This document shows, piece by piece, positions 50,032-60,802 of a stretch of DNA of 64,000 nucleotides. The position numbers were made by a program, and so were the translations under genes. The stretch comes from Gavia stellata (lineage: Eukaryota; Chordata; Aves; Gaviiformes; Gaviidae). Under the pieces are notes generated by a model, which did no database searches, had not been told where the DNA came from, and saw nothing but the letters and a program-made list of their open reading frames with translations. The first letter of the stretch is position 1; the number at the start of each line of letters is the position of its first letter. The stretch covers positions 29,389,236-29,453,235 of the forward strand of contig NC_082603.1 of NCBI RefSeq assembly GCF_030936135.1, in the 5' to 3' direction.

Positions 50032-53000
50032 CTGAAAGATTAGACAGAGAGACAGCAACTATTAACCTCAAGATGAAAACATCAAGCTGTCCTGGTAATG
50101 AAAGTGTTTTAAAATAACACCGTTACAGAATGTACATCTACAAATTAACCTGTGGAAATAAAACATTCCTGTGCCCTTTTCCCAACTATTTGCAGCTGGA
50201 TCATGCAAATTACATGATTTTCCATGCCACAACTGGAGAGACACATTACAGTACACATACATGTCCTATACACATTACAGTAGGTATTAGGGTGAATCAC
50301 AATCCTGAACATGGTTCCTCCAGGCACAAGACAGCCACTCATTCACGCTGTATCTAACAGCTCCCAGTTATGCTGTAAAGTATCATTTTTCTCCACTCAA
50401 AAGTGAAGGCGTGTCCTTCACTCAGGACACACCCAGAGATTCATCTCATTAAAAATGCACTTCAAACTACTTTGCACATACCTTGATCAGCATTAGTATA
50501 GAAATACTTGTAGCTGGGGTTTCCTTTCCCATTTATGATTTCTGGGTGGACTTTTCCACTGGGGTCTATGAAACAAGAAATCAAACAGGAAATTTAGGCG
50601 GTAACAATTAAGAACACAGTCCTGTGAATGGATACAACAGCTGTGGATGCCCTACCCATGAAAAGGATTCTGGGAATATAACCTCCATCAGGACTAAAGG
50701 CTTCATCCTTTGGCTCTTCATCATCCTACCAAAGCAAGACAGAAGAGAGTGAACATATTAGCAAGCTATCTAACAAAACACAGCACTCATTTTAAAGAAA
50801 CAAGCTATTGCCTTCAGATTCCATTTACCCTGAGCAATTTACATCTTGAACAGACACTCGGTAACTGCAGTATCTTCCACTCTCAAAGGAAAGAAAGTTA
50901 TTTTTACCTAAACAAGTATAATTTGTGAAAATAATCATATTTTTTTCTATTCTGTCAATTTGCATTAAACACTCCACTTGGTGTAAGAATGTTTGACATG
51001 TTACGAGAGAGTGAATTTATTGCGGCAATGGAATGACACAAGGTACAAATTGTTAAAGAGACAATGGCAGAGGGCCAGATTTATAAACACAATAACCAGA
51101 CTGAAGACAATTCTTTTTAAAACAATCAGCTCTATCAATCAATCCTGAATACCTATTCAGGAGTGCACGATTTAGGATGTACACAAAACAGGATGCAACC
51201 AGTTAAGCAGGATTCCAAATGCTTAATTACTAGGCAGTAAGATGGATACAAACCAGAGGGCAGCCTACCTCAAGGTTGACCATAACAAAATTATGAGCAA
51301 GTTCAGAGATCTCCTTGGATTCAGCAAACTTTGGCTTTAAAGCTAATTAAGGGGGAAAAAAAAAAGGAAAAAAAAAAAGAGATGCATCAAGACAGTGGAA
51401 AAGATTTCAGGTTTTTAGGTCAGCATCAAAATCTCGACTTCTTTCCTCCCTCTGGAGCGCTGGTACTTTTCAATAAGCAGTGAGTAAATGGAATGTATGT
51501 ATCAAACCATTCAAGCCAGGCTCAGAACAGCAGGCAACTGAAGCAATCCTTGCGGAGCAGCCATATGATGAAGCCTGGCCAACAGACATACGCAGTTATA
51601 TTTGAACCAATGGAACAGAAGCAAAAAGCTTACTGTAAACCACCAGTTCTCACTTAGCCAGCTCATCCTTTAAGCTTAGCCATTACGTCCAGCTTGTTTG
51701 TTTGTGATACTGAAAGAGACAAAGCCTCACCTTCAAAGAACCACCAGCTGAAAGTAAGGCAATTTACACTTAATTCCTGAAGATGATTCATTCTGTTCCA
51801 TTTTTTATAGCCAAACACAGGAGAAATTGCAGCCACTACAGAAGTGCAGCATTACAGCTGTTAGTTTGCTGGCATTTAGGGATGGCTGACTTTTGGCAGT
51901 GCTAACAGGTAAAGTGGTGCGATATTATACTGCTCTAAACTAAATACAAGTACTGTTAGCTACATTTTGAATGTGAAGTTCATGTTTCTCATGGTTACAT
52001 GACTTGTATACAAAAGTTCATTAGAAATTTCAGCGAGCTCTAGTATTAAATACACTTACCTTTGCAAGCTCCACACCAAGACTTGTGGATGATAACCATA
52101 AGAGGCAAACCACTTAAAAAGAAAAAAAAAAAAAGTTGTTAAAGAAAGCTTACAGAAACTAAATTCTATTACACATACATTTTAACAGTCAAGACTTCTA
52201 CAAAAGCTAAATGTAATAGAAAATAAGAGAGATGTAAAGAGATTCTGCTGTGTTTTAAGGTTGTCTTGCAAAAAGTTTTCCCAATCTTAAAACATGTATA
52301 GTAATAATTTATTACAACTGCCAGCCAGTAACTGCTTATAGAGGAGGAGACTTTCTCTTTGGAAGGTTTGCTCTTATTAGTTTAGATTTGCCCAGACACG
52401 CAACTGGTCATGCATTTTTTTTTTTTACTGGAAGTGACACCAGCTGCTTGAGAGATCCCAGGATGGATTTTTGTGGCTGCTTAAGGCAATCCAGTGGATG
52501 ACAGTCATACATCCATCCCTCTTCCCACTACAGTCTGTATGTTTCAGCCACCTCCTGTGACTTAAGACCCTCCATTGAGCAATAATCAAACACAGTAACC
52601 TAGCAAACCCTCTGGCTGCCAGGCTAGTTTCCTACATGTTGGTATGCTGAAACAAATCTGTGACAAATGTGACAAGTGCCAGGACTGAGAAGGAGGGGGG
52701 GCCTGCATGGAACTGCAGCCTAAATAGAGTGCAATGCAAAAGGACCAAAGTTATTCTTTACTATTCTCTCTCTCCCCAAATAATTCACTTGACCTTTAGT
52801 ACCTATACTACCCAAAGGTTAAGTTTCCATCACCCTGAGATACGTTTTATTTAACCCTGTTCTTTAAAAATCCCTTTAGCATTTTACCTTCTGACAAAGT
52901 CAAGCTTACCAAGTTCAATTTCTCTAAGCTCCTTTATAATATATTCAGGCTGCATTATGTGATTAGACAAAGAGGCCTTAAAGACACTGGTTTTAGTGCT

Positions 53001-56000
53001 GGTGATCCAATGAATCCACCACTTCACTGCTCCTCACTATTTTGCATCAATTTTACCTTTCTAACAAGAAAAGTGATACAACTACAGGTGACTTTTGTTG
53101 CTATTGAGCATATCCAGGTAGTACACCACTTACCTCCACATTTCTGCATGCGGAAGTCCTTACTAACACTTTCATTGTTTCCACCAACACATTAACTGGT
53201 GAAAGCTGATGAGGGCAATAAACTAAGAAAGACTAAGAACAAGAATTGGGTATGTCATCCCTTTTCTCTTACCAATAAACCCCTTAAAAGCTATGGAAGA
53301 GTATCCAAGGGAAGCTGGTAATAATGATACAGCTTCCGGAACAGTAAGAACAGCCTAAAACTAGGTGAAGGAAAAGAAGGAATCAAAAAAGACACACAGA
53401 GAACATACTATACGGATACTTCTTTCAAGATATGCCAGGCAAAGCAAAGTCAAGCTTCCTGCTATTGTAAACTCTGTTACCGTTTTGGGGGTTAAAAATG
53501 AAATTAATTTCTCACGAACAGAGAAGTTACAAACACCTTTGCACATGACGGCAACTAAATTAATTACTAGCAGAACCGAAGTACAAGTTTTTCTTTAGCT
53601 GTAGATAGATATGAAAGGAAATCTCTACTTAGCATAATTCAGTTATGGCCTTCAGAACCAGGAAAGAATGGAGAGGAAGTAAGTAACATTTAGAGCAGTT
53701 CAAACAGAAGTCTGCCATTTATAAGTAACCATTGTGTTATCATCTTTACATAGGACTCTGTTTGCAGTAAGGAGCAAGAATACACATTTCCCCAGTAAAG
53801 CTTGTATTGCATCAGCGTTCTCTCCCTGATGATGAAAAAATACTTTTTTTTCATTGTTTCCACACAGTCCAACATGACTTTGCCTCTTTCTTGAGGAAAG
53901 GCTGATTTAAGTCTGCAAAATACACATTGTTCTTAACATCAAGGATCAGTGCTTCATGTCAGAAGAGTTCAATCATCTGGTAATCAGTACTGCAACATAC
54001 TTTTTCTTTTTTAAAGTTAAGAGAGATTTTCAAAGCAGATTTTAAATGGAAGTGCTCGCAGTCCTGAAATACCAACTCTTAGCCAGTGAGAACTCACAGA
54101 ATTTTTAGAGATACTGAATGTATTTTCTCAGCTTTAATCTCTTTGACTGGGAAAATAAACTTATTTACATCAAAACATTTTTGTAGTCATTTCTCAGTTC
54201 TGCAATGCATAAGTCCACTTAGCAGCCAGTATGTCAGATAAACAGCCATTCTAATTAAAGTAACCCTTCCCACCCCACTTTACCATTTCCTCCCAGGTAG
54301 CACTACACATAAAATTAAATCCAAAAGCCACAATTTATTAGAATGAGGAATGAAGCATCCACCAGAAAGTGAAAAGTTTATATAATGTGGTATTGCAAAG
54401 CCTGAAATCAGTTGAAACTAAGTGCAAAACTAAGTTATCCTTCACAGCTTGTACAGACTTACAGGAGAGTTTCATCCAGAACAGACACTGTCATTTTAGC
54501 TCATTCTTCCTACGAGAGCACTCATTCTTAAAACAATTAGTGTTTTTAAAGGCATTTAATGATGACCTTGCAGAGGAAAGACATAGCAAGTTATTTCAAT
54601 AAAATAGTCCTGCAGTAAATTAAGACTTCACTCCATTTAAGGCACACATTTTATTGTTAAACTTGAAACAGAGGGGTTTCAGTTTGCTAAGTCAGCACCC
54701 TTCTGTTGCGCAGAGTTTGCAAATCTACCTCTTGGCTTCAGCAGGATATTCTGAAACAGTCGCATCCTAAAAAATACAGCCTGTTCCAGTTCTGGACCTG
54801 AAGTCTCTTCTGCAGTTTGACATTATCTGGAGACAGCCTTGGAAAAACAATCTTCAAGACATACACATGCCAATGCGGAGGGGGAAAGTTTTCCCTACAG
54901 TCGCCACCGTTTGGGCTTTTGTGTTCAGACATTACTTGATTACTGGGATTTAGGTCTCCATGGGAGACTTCATTTGCTTGCGGATGCAACGGTAGCTCTC
55001 CTTTTGAAAAGACGCAAGAGAGGAGAAAGCAGGGGTGGGGGAACAGCATCCCTCCAGATCCTCTTAGCAATATAGCTTGCTCAGCTGCTGCAGGGACATG
55101 GCATCCATCTTCCCAGAGCTGCTGTTGCCACATGATATACGACAGGTGGGACCCAAGCTCCGCGGGGTCTGTGGCTGGAAGGCGTGATCTTACTGTTGCA
55201 GCTACTTTGGGACCGAACCACGGCCACTGCTGTGCGTGACACAGGTGACAGGGTTCACTGGATGCTGCGGCTCAGGTACTGCAGGAACATGCTGGCCAGC
55301 TGGGGCAAGTTTTCGTCACTGGGCTGCATCTTGGTGTAGCTGATGAACTGCCTCCGCAGACGGCTCAGCTCGGCCATACTCACGGGCCGGTTCAGCACCA
55401 GCCCTTCGGCGACGCCGGGGACGCGGACCACCTCCCCGGGCTGCGCCCCGCTCCTCTGGGCGGCCATGACGGCGGCCAGCACCTCCTGGGTGACGCGGTC
55501 GAGGTGGTGGAGGAAGCTACTGGACTGCAGGGGCTGGGTGCGGGTGGCGCGGTGCGGCGGCGGCGGGGCGCTCTCGAAGAGGGCGGCGCGGATGGCGGCC
55601 AGCGGCAGCGGCTCCTCCCCGTGCACGGTGAAGAGCGGCCGGTCCCAGCGGTTGCTCGGGTCGGGGGCTTCGAAGGGCGGCTCGTCGGGGCCGCCCGGGC
55701 CGCCCGCGCAGTGCAGGAGGCAGCGCGCCGTGCCCGCCTGCCGCGCCGCGCAGTACAGCTCGTAGCGGATGCTCCGCAGCTCGTTGCCCGCGTCCACGAT
55801 CACCACGTCCCGCCGGCTCAGCCGCCGCTCCACCTCGGCCCGCAGCGCCGCCCGGCCGCCCTCCGTCTCGGTCACGACGTGCGCCTGCCGCTCCGGCCCG
55901 CCCAGCGCCTCCCGCAGCTCCGCGGCCCGCCGGCTCTTGCCGCTGCCCGGCCGCCCGCACAGCACCACCAGCGGCATCCTCCCGCCCGCGCCCGCCCCGC

Positions 56001-59000
56001 CGCCATTCTGACCCGGACGGCGACGGCGAACTGCTTCCGCTCGGGTCACTCACACCCCACCCCGCGGTCGCCCCGGGCAACCGCGGCCCGCGCTGGAGCC
56101 GCCATGGCGGGAGGCCCCGCCGTGCCGCCGGTCAGCCGCGGGCTCGCCCGGAACCCCCGCGCCCTCCGCTCCTTCCCGGCCTCGGGGCAGCGCGCAGTGT
56201 AGGGGTTCAGCACAGCCGCCCCCGCGCACCCCGCGGAGGAGCGCCTCAGGCGGCCCCAAGGGCGGCTGGCGCCCAGGGGGCGCGGGGAATCGGCTGGCAC
56301 AGGGACACCGCCCCGTGCGCCGTCCTGCTGAGAAGCGCGATCGTACTATGGTTGCCCCCGGACACCCAGTAACTGCACGAACACTGTATCCCCACCCTCG
56401 CCTACAGGGAACTCAAAACCAAGACGTCTCCAGCATCTCTGAGACGTCCACATCGTGCTATTTACAGAATTGAAACCGATGTAAAGTCTTGAAACTTCCT
56501 AGTCCGCTGGCTCTGATGCATCTGACTTGCTGCATAACGGATAATTTTGTGTAACTTTTCATCTCCTGACTGACAGTCAGAACAAAAATCTGCTTTTTAG
56601 GTGCGCTTTTTTTTGTTGTTGTTGTTGTTACTGGTTTCTCCCAGTCCTTCAATTCTCTAACACTCAGCTGCTGCTGAACTGACATCAGTGAGCAGGTCTG
56701 TGTTTCCAGCAACGAAAGGAGAGAGCGTGCATTACAGCTGTGCCTTGCTCTGGGGCTGTTTCTGAGCAGAAACGCTCATCCTGCCTAAGCCCAAGAGCTC
56801 GCCCTTCCTTCCTCCCTCCCTCCCCACCTCCTCTGTCTCATTTTAAAGCTTCCTCTGCTTCACTGCCAAGTAGTGCTACAATTATTCCCGCAAATACTGA
56901 AATTGTCTATTTTTTTGTACAGGTATATCAAATAAGTGCTAAAATATCCACTTATAAACACTTGTAGGACTTCTGAACTCTACCATCTGGGTTAATTTCG
57001 TGTCTACACTAGACCTTGTATGGCGAGTCAAACTCTCCAGATGTGTAAGTTTGAGAGCAAAATTCAATTAAACAGCAAACCTGGAAGGCATAATGAATTT
57101 CTGCTCATGTCAATATTGTCAGATCTAGATTATAAACTTAAAAGTACAAGTAGAATTTATAAGCATACAATTTTCCTTCTCACATTTTAACAAGAGAAGA
57201 AATTCTGAGAAAAAATGTGTCAAAACGTCATTTTTTACCTTTTCATAAAGACAGCGTTCTTTTTAGAGTTTAAGCTTAACCCAGAAAAGGTTCTACTTAA
57301 ACAACTTATCAGTTCACTACAGTTTGAAATTTTCAGACTTTTTCTGCAGATGGTAACAAAATAACTCTCTCATCTCACACTGAGACTCATCTATACGGGC
57401 ATGTTGAATTTTACGGAAGCTATTAGCACTGCTGAGTTCGAGGGGATTGAGTACTAGTTAAACATGCGTTTGTGGGTTTGAGATCCGTATCTTTCTTTAC
57501 TATGATAAATACTAAAAAAATATTTTCTTCTCACTTCAAAGACATGCTGGAACTTCAATCATTAAACCTAGGTGGTGCCTCAGCAATTAGGGGATCTGGA
57601 CAGTCTCCTAAACCACCTTCATGTTTGTGAATTAGTATTTTCTGTGGTTGAGTTTAGGATCGATACAGAATCTTTGTGAAAGTTTTTAAAGACACTTTTC
57701 TGTCTTTAAAGGTAGATAACATACCTGGCTGCTGCCTCTTTCTTCCCGTCTTCTAGTGTTCTCCAATGAATATGGTCTCCAAAACCTGCCAGAGAGAAGG
57801 GTTTATAAATGCTGCGTAATTTCACATGTCAACTAACAGCTGAAAACAGTCCAACCCTTAAGAATATTTTCAACTAATTTTATATTCTCTTTTTAGAGCA
57901 AACTATAATCCCAGACCTGGAAAGACTTCTGCAAATACTTATAACCTACATAGTCTTATGAGGAATCCCACTGAAATTAATTAACAAAAACATACCACAC
58001 TCATGAATATTTTTATACATATATATGCAAATGACACAAAAATCCCCCAAACAGTGATTAAATTTTAAGAGCCTTCTGATTATTCCCCATTCTTTTTCAA
58101 TCTGTGAACATTTATGAACTGATTATTGACAAATTAAACATGTCAGCGCTTGGCTTCCTAAATCCCACTGAATGTGAACTAATGCATAACTTAAAAATTC
58201 CGAGGCCAGCATATAATTATTAATTGCTCTAAAACTGTTACGCTGAGTATTACTGCTGATGATAATGATCATCGAAGAGTAAGAAAGAGCGCCACTACAC
58301 AGGTTTCTGAATGTTACAGTGCCTGAACAATGCAGGAAATATTTTATGCCATAAGATCCCAGATAACAAGTCTTTTTATGTCAGTATGTGAGTGAGCGTA
58401 CATTTAATAACTGCAAAGCAGGGACTGCCAGGTTTTTTGACCCGGTAGATAGCACAGCACTACCCTCACATGGCCAAAAGCCACATGGAGAGTTGAGATG
58501 AAGGAGATCCAGGAACAGTTCGTAGGGGAACTCCCTTGGAAGACGTTCTCAGAGGTCTCATCGCTCCAGGAACACAGGGCTCTTCTTCCGTCATCTTTGG
58601 TTGACCGAACATCAGCCTTGCCTTTCCCCTTCCCAACACTGAGGGTTTGGATTAGCCAGCAAGCCCCAGTGCCCAGGGTGCTGAGGGGGGCAAATTTCGG
58701 GAGCTACACAGGGGTCAGAAGCCACAGGTTGCCCAGTACTGACACAGGGGAAAGTGGACATTGTCTGCAGTAGACAACTATGGCAAAAAAGCTGGAAAAA
58801 GCCAAGAACAGGGTCAGCAAAACTTCATGGCACCCTAGTTCAGCATCAGGGAGGTTTCAACAGTTGGCATAGTATTTTTATTACCTTATCTTCTCTCCTG
58901 ATATGAACAACTGTGAACATATATGACGCAACACATCAAATATTTAGTTGTGCTAGCAGTAAGGTGGGGATGCCTTGTCCATGCCCAATCACACATACGT

Positions 59001-60029
59001 ATCAGCTGCAGAGGCAGCTTCAGACACAAGGCTACGTTCATACCAGAGCAAAAAACAGTTGGGTTAGCAGAAGTCATGTTTACTCAGAATATTGACACGT
59101 CAGCTATTTCATTCAAAGGCCAACATGTTAAAACAGGGAAAACTTTCTATTGTTCTAGCTAGGAAACATTTTTTGAAAGCTTGTATTGTTCTTAAACTAA
59201 AACCCGCTTTGTGGCGAGCTTCAGTATGTTTTTAAAAGCATCACACAACACATTACGGAGCGTTTCTTTTGAATGAAAGTCATCTGGGGAATTAACTGTA
59301 AAACCAAAGGACAACGACTGGGATCCACACCACAAAGCTTCGCCGTCATCGATCAAATTGCATTACTACCACCCCTGAAGAGGAGGTTCATCTCTAAGAC
59401 AGGCTAAAGCCACCACCTGGGGTGAAGCTCAGGGCCCTGGCGCACCCTGACTGAACCAGGCTATGAGACATGGCAATCACACAGGGAGGCCTCGGCGCGC
59501 CAGAGAGGTGAGGAGCGGTCAGGAAGGAAAAGGGAAGCCGAGGGCGGGAGGGAAGAGCCATTCATCGCCTGCCAGGAGCCAGCAGAAGGGTGGGCAGGGC
59601 TGACCGCGCACCTCAGCACCAGGCGGGTGGGGAGCACTGAGGGGCTGCGCCCCCGCCCCAGGCCTTCGCCAGACAAAAGCGGGGCCCCTCGAAAGGGAGA
59701 GTCCTCGGGGTTTAGCCGGAACAGAACCACGACGGGAAAGATCGCTTAAACCCCCCCTCATCTTTAAAGTCAAACGGCAGCGGTCTCCCTCTAAACGGCG
59801 GCGGCAGTGCCAGGCCCGGCCGGCCTCCCCCCGCCCCCCTCGCTGCCGCGGGCTGTGGGAACCGGCCCGGCCCCGGCGCACCCATTCAGGGCAACGGCAG
59901 AAGTTGAGAGGAAAGCCCGAAGAAAACGTTTGCCTGACCCTTTCCGAGCCCTTCCGCGGCGGAGGCTGCGGAGGCCGCCAGCACCAGGCACAGGCAGAAG
60001 ATGGAGGCTGCCGCGGGCTGAGCCTTCAT
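49952..60029 (-). CDS. TXNDC12: TXNDC12 (ERp18/ERp19, AGR1), complete, seven coding exons
   Basis: TXNDC12 is a small ER-lumen thioredoxin-fold protein of the AGR family that catalyses or supports thiol-disulfide exchange. Joining 60,029-59,939, 57,785-57,725, 52,112-52,060, 51,342-51,269, 50,725-50,656, 50,565-50,482 and 50,031-49,952 gives 513 bases, 170 residues plus stop; human has 172. All junctions are GT-AG and keep frame. The start has an ACC ATG context and opens a signal peptide: MKAQPAAAS, then a hydrophobic core [10 protein letters not shown] and an Ala/Ser-rich cleavage region around residues 20-25. The redox site is WCGAC (63-67), with cysteines 64 and 67 as in human. The conserved GGYIPRILF (cis-Pro) lies at about 107-115. 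The C-terminus is GDEL, a KDEL-type ER retention signal, where human has EDEL. KTI12 lies inside intron 2 on the same strand. The 5' end is head-to-head with BTF3L4. Confidence 0.96.
50032..50481 (-). other. TXNDC12: TXNDC12 intron 6
   Basis: A 450-base intron. A 13-base direct repeat, ACACATTACAGTA, occurs at 50,241-50,253 and 50,270-50,282. Nothing else was seen. Confidence 0.9.
50482..50565 (-). CDS. TXNDC12: TXNDC12 coding exon 6
   Basis: The exon follows the acceptor TTTCATAG and ends at donor GTATGTG. It encodes residues 118-144, with [10 protein letters not shown] and NPSYKYFY as the conserved blocks. The first codon (Asp117) and last codon (Val145) are split across junctions. Confidence 0.95.
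50656..50725 (-). CDS. TXNDC12: TXNDC12 coding exon 5
   Basis: The acceptor TTTGGTAG precedes an acidic stretch DDEEPKDE, then [14 protein letters not shown] (residues 94-116). The donor is GTAGGG. The Ile-Pro pair in GGYIPRIL is the cis-proline region of the thioredoxin fold. Confidence 0.95.
50726..51268 (-). other. TXNDC12: TXNDC12 intron 4
   Basis: A 543-base AT-rich intron with no embedded feature recognised. Confidence 0.9.
51269..51342 (-). CDS. TXNDC12: TXNDC12 coding exon 4
   Basis: The exon encodes [18 protein letters not shown] and VMVNLE (residues 70-93) plus the end of Ala69, with donor GTAGGC. The acceptor CTTAATTAG is preceded by about 30 nearly pure pyrimidines on the minus strand. 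Confidence 0.95.
51343..52059 (-). other. TXNDC12: TXNDC12 intron 3
   Basis: A 717-base AT-rich intron. Apart from the long polypyrimidine tract at its 3' end, nothing was seen. Confidence 0.9.
52060..52112 (-). CDS. TXNDC12: TXNDC12 coding exon 3, redox active site
   Basis: A 53-base exon encoding [17 protein letters not shown] (residues 52-68). The CGAC motif supplies both active-site cysteines. It is bounded by acceptor TTTTTAAG and donor GTAAGTG. Confidence 0.96.
54650..54655 (-). terminator. KTI12: Candidate KTI12 polyadenylation signal AATAAA
   Basis: A canonical hexamer on the minus strand, 600 bases after the KTI12 stop, followed at once by TGTGTGCC, a plausible GU-rich element. It would end the KTI12 transcript inside TXNDC12 intron 2 and give a 3' UTR of about 620 bases. 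Confidence 0.5.
55255..55977 (-). CDS. KTI12: KTI12, Elongator-associated P-loop ATPase, intronless
   Basis: KTI12 binds Elongator and tRNA and is needed for wobble-uridine modification. The single-exon frame encodes 240 residues. The start at 55,977 is the first in-frame ATG, has A at -3 and aligns with the family start MPLVV; the frame is open further upstream but has no ATG. Visible features are Walker A GRPGSGKS (8-15), a Walker B-like RRDVVIVD (55-62), RYELYC (71-76), the [16 protein letters not shown] block (102-117), [11 protein letters not shown] (125-135), and the near-invariant C-terminal [17 protein letters not shown] (201-217) with [15 protein letters not shown] (222-236). Human KTI12 is about 354 residues; this copy lacks most of the central linker and part of the N-terminal domain. 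Where human has DSLNYIKGF it reads DAGNELRSI. Codon usage is extremely GC-rich. It lies wholly in TXNDC12 intron 2, same strand. Confidence 0.93.
   Translation of the reverse strand: MPLVVLCGRPGSGKSRRAAELREALGGPERQAHVVTETEGGRAALRAEVERRLSRRDVVIVDAGNELRSIRYELYCAARQAGTARCLLHCAGGPGGPDEPPFEAPDPSNRWDRPLFTVHGEEPLPLAAIRAALFESAPPPPHRATRTQPLQSSSFLHHLDRVTQEVLAAVMAAQRSGAQPGEVVRVPGVAEGLVLNRPVSMAELSRLRRQFISYTKMQPSDENLPQLASMFLQYLSRSIQ
55280..56330 (-). promoter_or_regulatory. KTI12: CpG island covering the KTI12 coding region and promoter
   Basis: A dense CpG-rich block covering nearly the whole KTI12 coding region and about 350 bases upstream. Upstream are YY1-like ATGGCGGC sequences, for example around 56,098-56,107. 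Long frames on the plus strand (232 codons) and in a second minus frame (187 codons) are shadows of this composition. No TATA box was seen. Confidence 0.75.
56614..56629. repeat. GTT microsatellite
   Basis: Five tandem GTT-type units following a T run, in TXNDC12 intron 2 upstream of KTI12. Confidence 0.8.
57725..57785 (-). CDS. TXNDC12: TXNDC12 coding exon 2
   Basis: A 61-base exon encoding [19 protein letters not shown] (residues 32-50), with split Gly31 and Ser51 at its ends. The acceptor is CTCTGGCAG and the donor GTATGTT. Confidence 0.95.
57786..59938 (-). other. TXNDC12: TXNDC12 intron 1
   Basis: A 2.15 kb intron, AT-rich on the left and merging into the shared CpG island from about 59,500. 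No gene was recognised. The donor is GTCAGG, a GT site with weak +3 to +6 agreement to consensus. Confidence 0.9.
59939..60029 (-). CDS. TXNDC12: TXNDC12 coding exon 1, signal peptide
   Basis: The ATG is at 60,027-60,029 on the minus strand in an ACC ATG context. The exon encodes residues 1-30, a signal peptide with hydrophobic core and an AASAASAAE cleavage region, then GLGK, which matches the GLGKG start of the mature human protein. It ends one base into the Gly31 codon. Confidence 0.94.
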
Positions 60030-60610
60030 GGTGTCGGCGCGGTCAGCAGCGGCACCCCGGGTGCAGCCCCTAAAGCTCCGAGACGGGACCAGACCAGCTT
60101 AGGTGATTTTTTTTTTTTCCTCTTTTTCTCTCCTTTTTTTTAAAGCGCAGGAAGTGATGTGAGGCGGATGTGGGCGGTGCGCCGCCCTCACCTCTGGGCT
60201 GGGAGGTGCCGGGGGGGGTGTGCGGTGGGGTTTTCTCTCCCCGGCCCTCGGAGAGGGGCTTCAGCCGCTTCCCTCTCGGTCAGAGCGGCTCGGCTCCGCG
60301 CAGGTAGCCGAGGCCTCTGGGGCAGGAGTCACAGTCACACCGGGTCCCCAAAACCCCGGTTACTCCCCTGAACAAAATCAAGGGTTACCCCGGCGGGAGC
60401 AGGCAGCGAGGGGTGGGTTCCGGCGTTATTTTCTCCTCCCAAATAAACCCTTTTGTCCCGCTGCTCTTAAGAGTTGCCTAGCTGTTTGGGAAGGTAAAAC
60501 CGACCGCAAGCACTCGTGTATGAAGGAGTGTTCGCGCCAAGGGGCAGAGCGCGCTGACAAGTGCGTCGTGACACGTTTGGAGCCGCCGCGTCCCGGGTTT
60601 GGGTTACCCG

Positions 60611-60646
60611 GCATCGGTCCCTGCCCTGGGGCATCGGTCCCTGCCC
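60611..60646. repeat. 16-base tandem direct repeat in the shared promoter
   Basis: GCATCGGTCCCTGCCC occurs at 60,611-60,626 and again at 60,631-60,646, a 20-base period. It lies just upstream of the ZNF143-like motif. Confidence 0.85.
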
Positions 60647-60656
60647 GTCCCCAGAG

Positions 60657-60675
60657 ACTACAACTCCCAGGAGGC
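60657..60675 (+). promoter_or_regulatory. BTF3L4: ZNF143/SBS-like motif
   Basis: ACTACAACTCCCAGGAGGC closely resembles the ACTACAATTCCCAGCATGC element bound by ZNF143 and common in bidirectional housekeeping promoters. It sits roughly 150 bases upstream of the likely BTF3L4 start. Confidence 0.65.
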
Positions 60676-60720
60676 TCCGCGCGCCGCGCGCACGCCTTCC
60701 GCGCCCCCGCCCCTGCTGCT

Positions 60721-60777
60721 ATGCAAATATGACTCCGGGGCGCCGCCAATCCGCGGGCGGCTTGGCGCTATCACGTG
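60721..60777 (+). promoter_or_regulatory. BTF3L4: BTF3L4 proximal promoter: octamer, CCAAT box, E-box
   Basis: A perfect octamer ATGCAAAT lies at 60,721-60,728, CCAAT at 60,746-60,750 and TCACGTG (E-box core CACGTG, USF type) at 60,771-60,777. With a start near 60,803-60,820 the CCAAT box sits at about -60, the usual position for NF-Y. Sites are read from sequence; occupancy is inferred. Confidence 0.55.
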
Positions 60778-60802
60778 GCGCGAAGCTTCCTTTCTCTGTG
60801 CG

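Larger units (their letters stand above)
52113..57724 (-). other. TXNDC12: TXNDC12 intron 2, hosts KTI12
   Basis: A 5.6 kb intron. KTI12 and its CpG island occupy about 54,600-56,330. The rest is AT-rich with no recognised gene. A GTT microsatellite lies at 56,614-56,629 and a poly(T) run near 52,420. Confidence 0.9.

Noticed and set aside
55978-56049. Possible 24-residue N-terminal extension of KTI12
   Set aside because: The upstream frame starts at GTG, contains no ATG, and does not match the family. The ATG at 55,977 has a good context and aligns with the family start.
55504-56202. 232-codon plus-strand frame and 187-codon second minus frame over KTI12
   Set aside because: Shadows of the KTI12 coding sequence and its CpG island; only the KTI12 frame has conserved motifs.
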